DNA of 64,000 nt. Source: an uncultured Prevotellaceae bacterium. GTDB lineage: Bacteria; Bacteroidota; Bacteroidia; Bacteroidales; Bacteroidaceae. The stretch covers positions 62,001-126,000 of the forward strand of contig CAMHUI010000001.1 in assembly GCA_946188345.1 (NCBI GenBank), written 5' to 3'. The position numbers and the translations under genes are program-made. Shown in pieces: positions 60,277 to 64,000 of the stretch (the stretch's first letter is position 1; the number at the start of each line of letters is the position of its first letter). The notes beneath the pieces are model-generated. The model was not told the origin of the DNA, did not search any database, and saw only the letters and a list, made by a program, of their open reading frames with translations.

Positions 60277-63261
60277 TTACTTGACGACCTTCACGGTGCG
60301 TCCGTCGTTGGTGCGGATGATGTTCACGCCACGCTGCAGGTCGCTGGTCTGCTGACCGCCGAGGTTGTAGACCTTGCTGTCGGCAGCCACCTTTGTCGAG
60401 ATGGCGTCGATGCCGGTGACGGTACCGATGAGCGAACCCTTAGAGAGCTGGTAGGGCTGGCTGATGGTTCCCTGCATGGTGCGCATCTTCACGGTACCGG
60501 GGATGTCGAACAGCTCGCCGGTGGTCTCGTCGTAGAGCTGGAATGAGATCTGCTCGCCACTGTTGGCATGGGCGGTGATGAAGAAGCGTCCGTCAATCAG
60601 CTTACCTTCGCCGCGGCACTCGTCGCCCACGAAGGCGCCGATGCTGTAGCTGTCGCCTGCGGTGAGGTCGGCAATCTCGGCTACCATCGACATGTTGTCG
60701 CGGAAGCGGCGGGCATCATACTGCCACATCTTCTCTCCTACGCGCGGAGCAGGCAATTCACTTTCGACATATGCCATATCGACCTCGGCCGGGAAGGTAA
60801 GGGAGCCTTCCGTCTGAGTATAGTAAAGCAGGCCTTCGCCGGCAGGCAACTGGGTGAGCGTACCCATCCACATATCACCGGTGTACTCGGCAAAGCCGTT
60901 GTTCTTCGAGACGATGCGGTCGCCCATCTTCGCGCCGCCATTGCCGTTGATCAGGTTCAGCTCGCGGGGGCAGAGGTATGGGTTGGGAATCCATGTCCAG
61001 CCGGCATTGATGGATTTCACGAAGGCTTTCGATGTAAACGTGCCGTCTAACATGACGTATGGGTCTGACTCAGGAGTAGCGTTCATCTTCACCTTGTAGC
61101 ACTCGTTGGCCACGAGACCGTCGTTGGCCAGGTCGCCGAAGTATCCGTACTGCGGGTCGTTGGCCATCAGCTTCTCCTGCGAGCGTATCTCCACGAGGTC
61201 GTCGCCGAAGGCGGTCGTCATGTCGCCCGATGGGATATTGCCCCAGAGGGTCATCCACTGCCAGCCCTCTTGCAGGTCGAGCGGCTGACCGACTTCAATA
61301 TCCAAGCTCTCCACCGGATACTGTTGCTCGCCATAGGACACGGAGAACACGCCCCTGCCGGGGTTCTCGCACTCGACATAGGCGACGACAGAGCCATCAC
61401 CGTTATCGCCGAGGTCTACTACGTCGACATACGGCCAGTCTTGCGGTATATCGGAGCTCTGCACATCGATGTGGAGTTGCTCGAGGTCGAGTTCGAAGCC
61501 CTGTGGAACGGGCGAGATGAGCACTTCTCCAGATATTCCGGCCACCAGCGGCGCTTCAGGAATCGTGATGGTGAAGCCCTGCAGCGACGGGGTCAGGACG
61601 ACGGTGAACGTCTTGTCTACGGTGCGAATGTAGTCTTGCTCGTTAGGCACAGCGTCGGCATTGGTCCAGGCAAGGTCGTAGCCCAGGTAGTCCATATACT
61701 TGAAGGAGACACTCATCGTCACCTCTCCTTCCATATAGCCGTAGAAGGTGTAATCCCCCGTGTCTTCAGCCTCGGGATTGCCCTGGCTGTCGGTAGTACC
61801 ACTGTAGGACACGCCGAGGACGCTGGGGTCGCTGGACTCGAAGTTCACTTCGTGGATGAATTGGTAGCCCTCGGGTGAGAAGGTCAGGTTGCCGAGAATA
61901 TCATTGGTAATATTCTGCTCAGGACCCTGGAGCTGGATGGTCAGCGTCTCCTTGGCGAAGGCGACATCCTTGGCGGGATTATCGATGATGACTGTGTAGT
62001 CGAAGTAGTACTGGGGATTCTCTGCCGACTCGGCACGTACCACCGACCAGCCGCGCTTGGCAGCTGTCACCACGCCGTCGGTAACGGTGATGCCGTCGGC
62101 CTGGAAGGGGATACCGTCGATGTCTTGCGTTTGTTCCGGAGTGATGACAGAATAGACGATGTTCTGGTTCGAAGCATCGGCAGGCTGGATGTGGGTCAGC
62201 GCATTGAGCACGGACGTCAGGTTGTCACCCACGTTGGCACCGATGATAGGGATGTCTGCCCGCGCCACGTCAGAGGTGACACCCGTTACCGGCTGCACGA
62301 CGGTCATCTCCATGGTGTCGAACAGGCGGTCGCTGCCATCGGGATTGGCAATGTAGGCTGTCATCGTGGCTGTTCCCGGAGCTATGGGGTTCCAGGCATC
62401 GATGGTTTCATCGAAGCTCATCACGTTGGTGTTGGAGGAGCGCCACTGCACCTGGTCGGTGGCATCGGGAGGCGTCAGCTCATAGAAGGTAACCATCACT
62501 TTGGCCAAGCGTTCCCAATCGCCGACGTTCACCTCGTACTTCTTAAATTCAGGCAGGATGGTCAGCGCCGTAGCGGGGTTCTTGATGACGATACGCGTGC
62601 CGGCCTGTCGATTGCCGAGAGTGGCAGTCAGGCTGACTCCGTTGGCATTGGGAGCCAAGGCTGTGAGGATGTTGTTCCCATCGACGCTGATGTATTGTGT
62701 CCAGTCGGAGTATTCCCAAATGAACGGCGTGTTGGGCCTGGTGGCATTCTCGGGGGTGAAGGTCACCTGTGTGGTCAGGTCGAGGGTCTCGCCGACGTTC
62801 ATGGTGATGAGTTCGGGCAGTGAGAAGGAAGTCATCTCCACGGCAGAGAGCTCGTAGAGGGCAGAGGCCGTTCCGTGCATCTCGCCGTCCCAGGTGATAT
62901 CTTCCCCTACTGCCGTCAGGTCATATTCCATGCCCTGCGGAGAATACATCTTGAAGGTGATGGGCTTACCGTCGTCGGCATCAGGATCACCTTTGACACG
63001 CAAAAGGTAGTAGTTGTAGTCGGCGTAGGTCGCGATGGCGGGATTGGCTGTTCCCATCGTCACGGCACGCACTTCATCGTCAACGAAGGCTGCTACCTCG
63101 TAACGCGACCACGTAGGCTCGTTGGGCAGATTGCCGAGATTGAGCTTGGCATAGACCACCGTCTCGCTCTCCCATTGGTTCTGGTTGACCGTCCAGTGGC
63201 TCTGTGCAAACAGTCCGCTTGCAAACAAGACTGCCGTCAAGGTTAATAAAAACTTTTTCAT
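60277..63261 (-). CDS. large exported Ig-like surface protein with short C-terminal tail motif
   Basis: A 994-residue secreted protein with signal peptide (MKKFLLTLTAVLFASGLFAQ). Residues about 20-145 and 860-960 carry the AAFVDDEVRAV / GAFVGDECRGEG module that is also in the 229-residue lipoprotein of this operon. Between them lie several Ig-like (BIG2-type) domains (LPELITMNVGETLDLTTQVT near residue 155; VTSDVARADIPIIGANVGDN near residue 335). The end reads VYNLGGQQTSDLQRGVNIIR, then TVKVVK, the short tail found on other exported proteins here. It is likely displayed or released at the surface. 30 bp separate it from the small gene upstream, 102 bp from the barrel gene downstream. Confidence 0.8.
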   Translation of the reverse strand: MKKFLLTLTAVLFASGLFAQSHWTVNQNQWESETVVYAKLNLGNLPNEPTWSRYEVAAFVDDEVRAVTMGTANPAIATYADYNYYLLRVKGDPDADDGKPITFKMYSPQGMEYDLTAVGEDITWDGEMHGTASALYELSAVEMTSFSLPELITMNVGETLDLTTQVTFTPENATRPNTPFIWEYSDWTQYISVDGNNILTALAPNANGVSLTATLGNRQAGTRIVIKNPATALTILPEFKKYEVNVGDWERLAKVMVTFYELTPPDATDQVQWRSSNTNVMSFDETIDAWNPIAPGTATMTAYIANPDGSDRLFDTMEMTVVQPVTGVTSDVARADIPIIGANVGDNLTSVLNALTHIQPADASNQNIVYSVITPEQTQDIDGIPFQADGITVTDGVVTAAKRGWSVVRAESAENPQYYFDYTVIIDNPAKDVAFAKETLTIQLQGPEQNITNDILGNLTFSPEGYQFIHEVNFESSDPSVLGVSYSGTTDSQGNPEAEDTGDYTFYGYMEGEVTMSVSFKYMDYLGYDLAWTNADAVPNEQDYIRTVDKTFTVVLTPSLQGFTITIPEAPLVAGISGEVLISPVPQGFELDLEQLHIDVQSSDIPQDWPYVDVVDLGDNGDGSVVAYVECENPGRGVFSVSYGEQQYPVESLDIEVGQPLDLQEGWQWMTLWGNIPSGDMTTAFGDDLVEIRSQEKLMANDPQYGYFGDLANDGLVANECYKVKMNATPESDPYVMLDGTFTSKAFVKSINAGWTWIPNPYLCPRELNLINGNGGAKMGDRIVSKNNGFAEYTGDMWMGTLTQLPAGEGLLYYTQTEGSLTFPAEVDMAYVESELPAPRVGEKMWQYDARRFRDNMSMVAEIADLTAGDSYSIGAFVGDECRGEGKLIDGRFFITAHANSGEQISFQLYDETTGELFDIPGTVKMRTMQGTISQPYQLSKGSLIGTVTGIDAISTKVAADSKVYNLGGQQTSDLQRGVNIIRTNDGRTVKVVK

Positions 63262-63291
63262 AAGCGTATTGATTTTATGAGTTGTGAATAA

Positions 63292-63486
63292 TTATTTTTC
63301 CTGCGCTTTCTTTGAGAAAAGCCGTTTCCACCAAGGCTTTTTCTGTTGGTTCTCGGCAATGTTGCGCTGCTGTTCGGAAGCCTCTTCGGCAGCGTTCACG
63401 GCCTCGATGTCGGCCACCTGCCGGTCGATTTCTTTCTGCAGCTTTTCATAACTGCCATGTGGGATTTGTGGGCTGCTGTTCATCAT
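63292..63486 (-). CDS. small charged protein at the head of the surface operon
   Basis: A 64-residue protein without a signal peptide. Residues about 12-48 can form a charged helix or short coiled coil rich in Glu, Ala and Gln; the end (KKPWWKRLFSKKAQEK) is basic with two Trp and could bind a membrane surface. A -7 box lies seven bases before the ATG, which supports it as a real first gene, and the 994-residue gene starts 30 bp after it. I recognise no family. It may be a regulator or a cytosolic adaptor, but nothing in the sequence decides this. Confidence 0.6.
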   Translation of the reverse strand: MMNSSPQIPHGSYEKLQKEIDRQVADIEAVNAAEEASEQQRNIAENQQKKPWWKRLFSKKAQEK

Positions 63487-63493
63487 ACGACTG

Positions 63494-63501
63494 CAAAATT
63501 A
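63494..63501 (-). promoter_or_regulatory. -7 box for the small gene and probably the whole surface operon
   Basis: TAATTTTG on the minus strand, followed by CAGTCGT and the ATG at 63486. No other clear promoter is seen at the later genes of the run, so this one may serve all seven. Confidence 0.6.
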
Positions 63502-63725
63502 CTCATATATGCGCGAGCTCAGGAGTATATTTCTTTCAAAAACTTGATTATTTCAGCCTTTTTATCATCTTTGATTTGTATATTTTTAACGATAGATTAA
63601 CATAACTTCATGTTTTTCAATTAATAAAAATATACAAATCAACATTTGTTAACAATATTCTAAATGTCGTTTCATTTATTCTGTTTTACATGTTAATTGC
63701 AGATTTTATATATAAAACGACTGTT

Positions 63726-63782
63726 TTCCGCTCCTCTATGATGCAGGCTGGATGTCAGTCATCCCAGCATAGGGAAGCGGAA
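63726..63782. other. long imperfect hairpin
   Basis: TTCCGCT pairs with AGCGGAA, CTATG with CATAG, and GGCTGGATG with CATCCCAGC (one bulge), giving a roughly 57-nt stem-loop. It lies about 50 bp past the end of the AraC-type gene and may end its transcript. The rest of the 346-bp gap 63487-63832 is AT-rich and otherwise featureless. Confidence 0.6.
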
Positions 63783-63832
63783 GAGTATGGGAAAAGTGTT
63801 GGTGTGAATCGTGTAGGCCGAGGGGTGTCACC

Positions 63833-64000
63833 TACTTGGCCCGGCGGGCATACTGCGTGGGGCTGATGCCGTAGAACTTTTTGAAGGTATGGGTAAAGTG
63901 GGTGTTGTCGTTAAATCCGCAGCGCGTAGCCACGTCGCTCACCGACCAATCGGGGTGGGCGTCGAGCAGGCGCTTGGCGTTCGACATCCTTATCTGCATG
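63833..64000 (-). CDS. AraC-family transcriptional regulator, C-terminal part
   Basis: The minus strand encodes the second helix-turn-helix of an AraC/XylS-type DNA-binding domain: MSNAKRLLDAHPDWSVSDVA, then GFNDNTHFTHTFKKFYGISP and TQYARRAK before the stop at 63833. The gene extends beyond the right edge, so any sensor domain is not visible. By my base count the reading frame seems to slip by one base near 63900; this may be a miscount of mine or a real frameshift, and should be checked. Regulation of the adjacent surface operon is possible from position only. Confidence 0.75.

Noticed and set aside
44994..63486. Contractile injection system or phage tail cluster
   Set aside because: No sheath, tube, baseplate, spike or ATPase motifs are present, and nearly all proteins have Sec signal peptides or lipoboxes.
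44994..63486. Type IX secretion core genes
   Set aside because: No resemblance to the PorK/L/M/N or SprA proteins was seen; the barrel here is too small for SprA and lacks its features.
1..64000. tRNA or rRNA genes
   Set aside because: Intergenic regions were read on both strands; no cloverleaf with a GTTCRA T-arm and no rRNA-like sequence was recognised. A covariance-model scan would be decisive.

Overview
The window comes from the chromosome of a member of Bacteroidales, most likely a Prevotella-type species. The evidence is the promoter style (TAnnTTTG -7 boxes with TTTG about 19-21 bp upstream and no Shine-Dalgarno dependence), the gene families (SusD-like and SusE/F-like proteins, a DUF6242/DUF6089/UppS/BamA/OmpH/MurI block, ATP-type PEP carboxykinase, PagL) and a short C-terminal tail of the form Y-N/D-L-x-G-R ... 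G-K-K-V on several exported proteins. Coding DNA is GC-rich; one gene at 39.3-40.3 kb is clearly AT-rich and looks foreign.

Layout. 0-3.5 kb: the end of a surface-polysaccharide locus (wecC fragment, two TagA/WecG-type glycosyltransferases, a nucleotidyltransferase-fold protein). 3.5-7.4 kb: a PAP2 protein, a superfamily I helicase and an alpha/beta hydrolase, interleaved with three copies of a roughly 77-bp repeat that carries a consensus-like promoter. 7.4-17.6 kb: carbohydrate-active genes (GH43, GH31, SusE/F-like protein, then on the other strand GH32, an FG-GAP protein and an SGNH hydrolase) plus a remnant of an FG-GAP paralogue. 17.6-20.9 kb: PagL and pckA; the 3' end of pckA is tandemly triplicated. 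20.9-22.1 kb: a long intergenic region with the second copy of a dispersed 430-490 bp element and a candidate small RNA. 22.2-32.1 kb: the envelope operon DUF6242-DUF6089-uppS-bamA-ompH-ompH-ompH-murI followed by a nucleoside-kinase-like gene. 32.1-38.5 kb: third copy of the dispersed element, DsbD, an EptA-like transferase and an orphan SusD-like lipoprotein. 38.5-41.5 kb: a small island with an IS66 fragment, an unrecognised AT-rich gene and a complete IS982-type element, bounded by a 14-bp direct repeat. 41.6-44.5 kb: an SDR, metY and a divergent Lrp-type regulator, then a 22-bp hairpin tandem array.

45.0-63.5 kb: a run of seven minus-strand genes, probably one operon of about 18.5 kb. It encodes a 64-residue protein, a 994-residue surface protein, a beta-barrel-like protein, a 2594-residue giant with a TANFOR-like N-terminus, a fibronectin-type protein and two lipoproteins. 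Almost all are exported and none matches a well-understood system; this is the best candidate for an undescribed surface-assembly system. The window ends inside an AraC-type regulator.

Repeated non-coding DNA is the second theme: dispersed elements, promoter-bearing repeats, hairpin arrays and gene-tail remnants occur at many gene ends. No tRNA, rRNA or CRISPR array was recognised.
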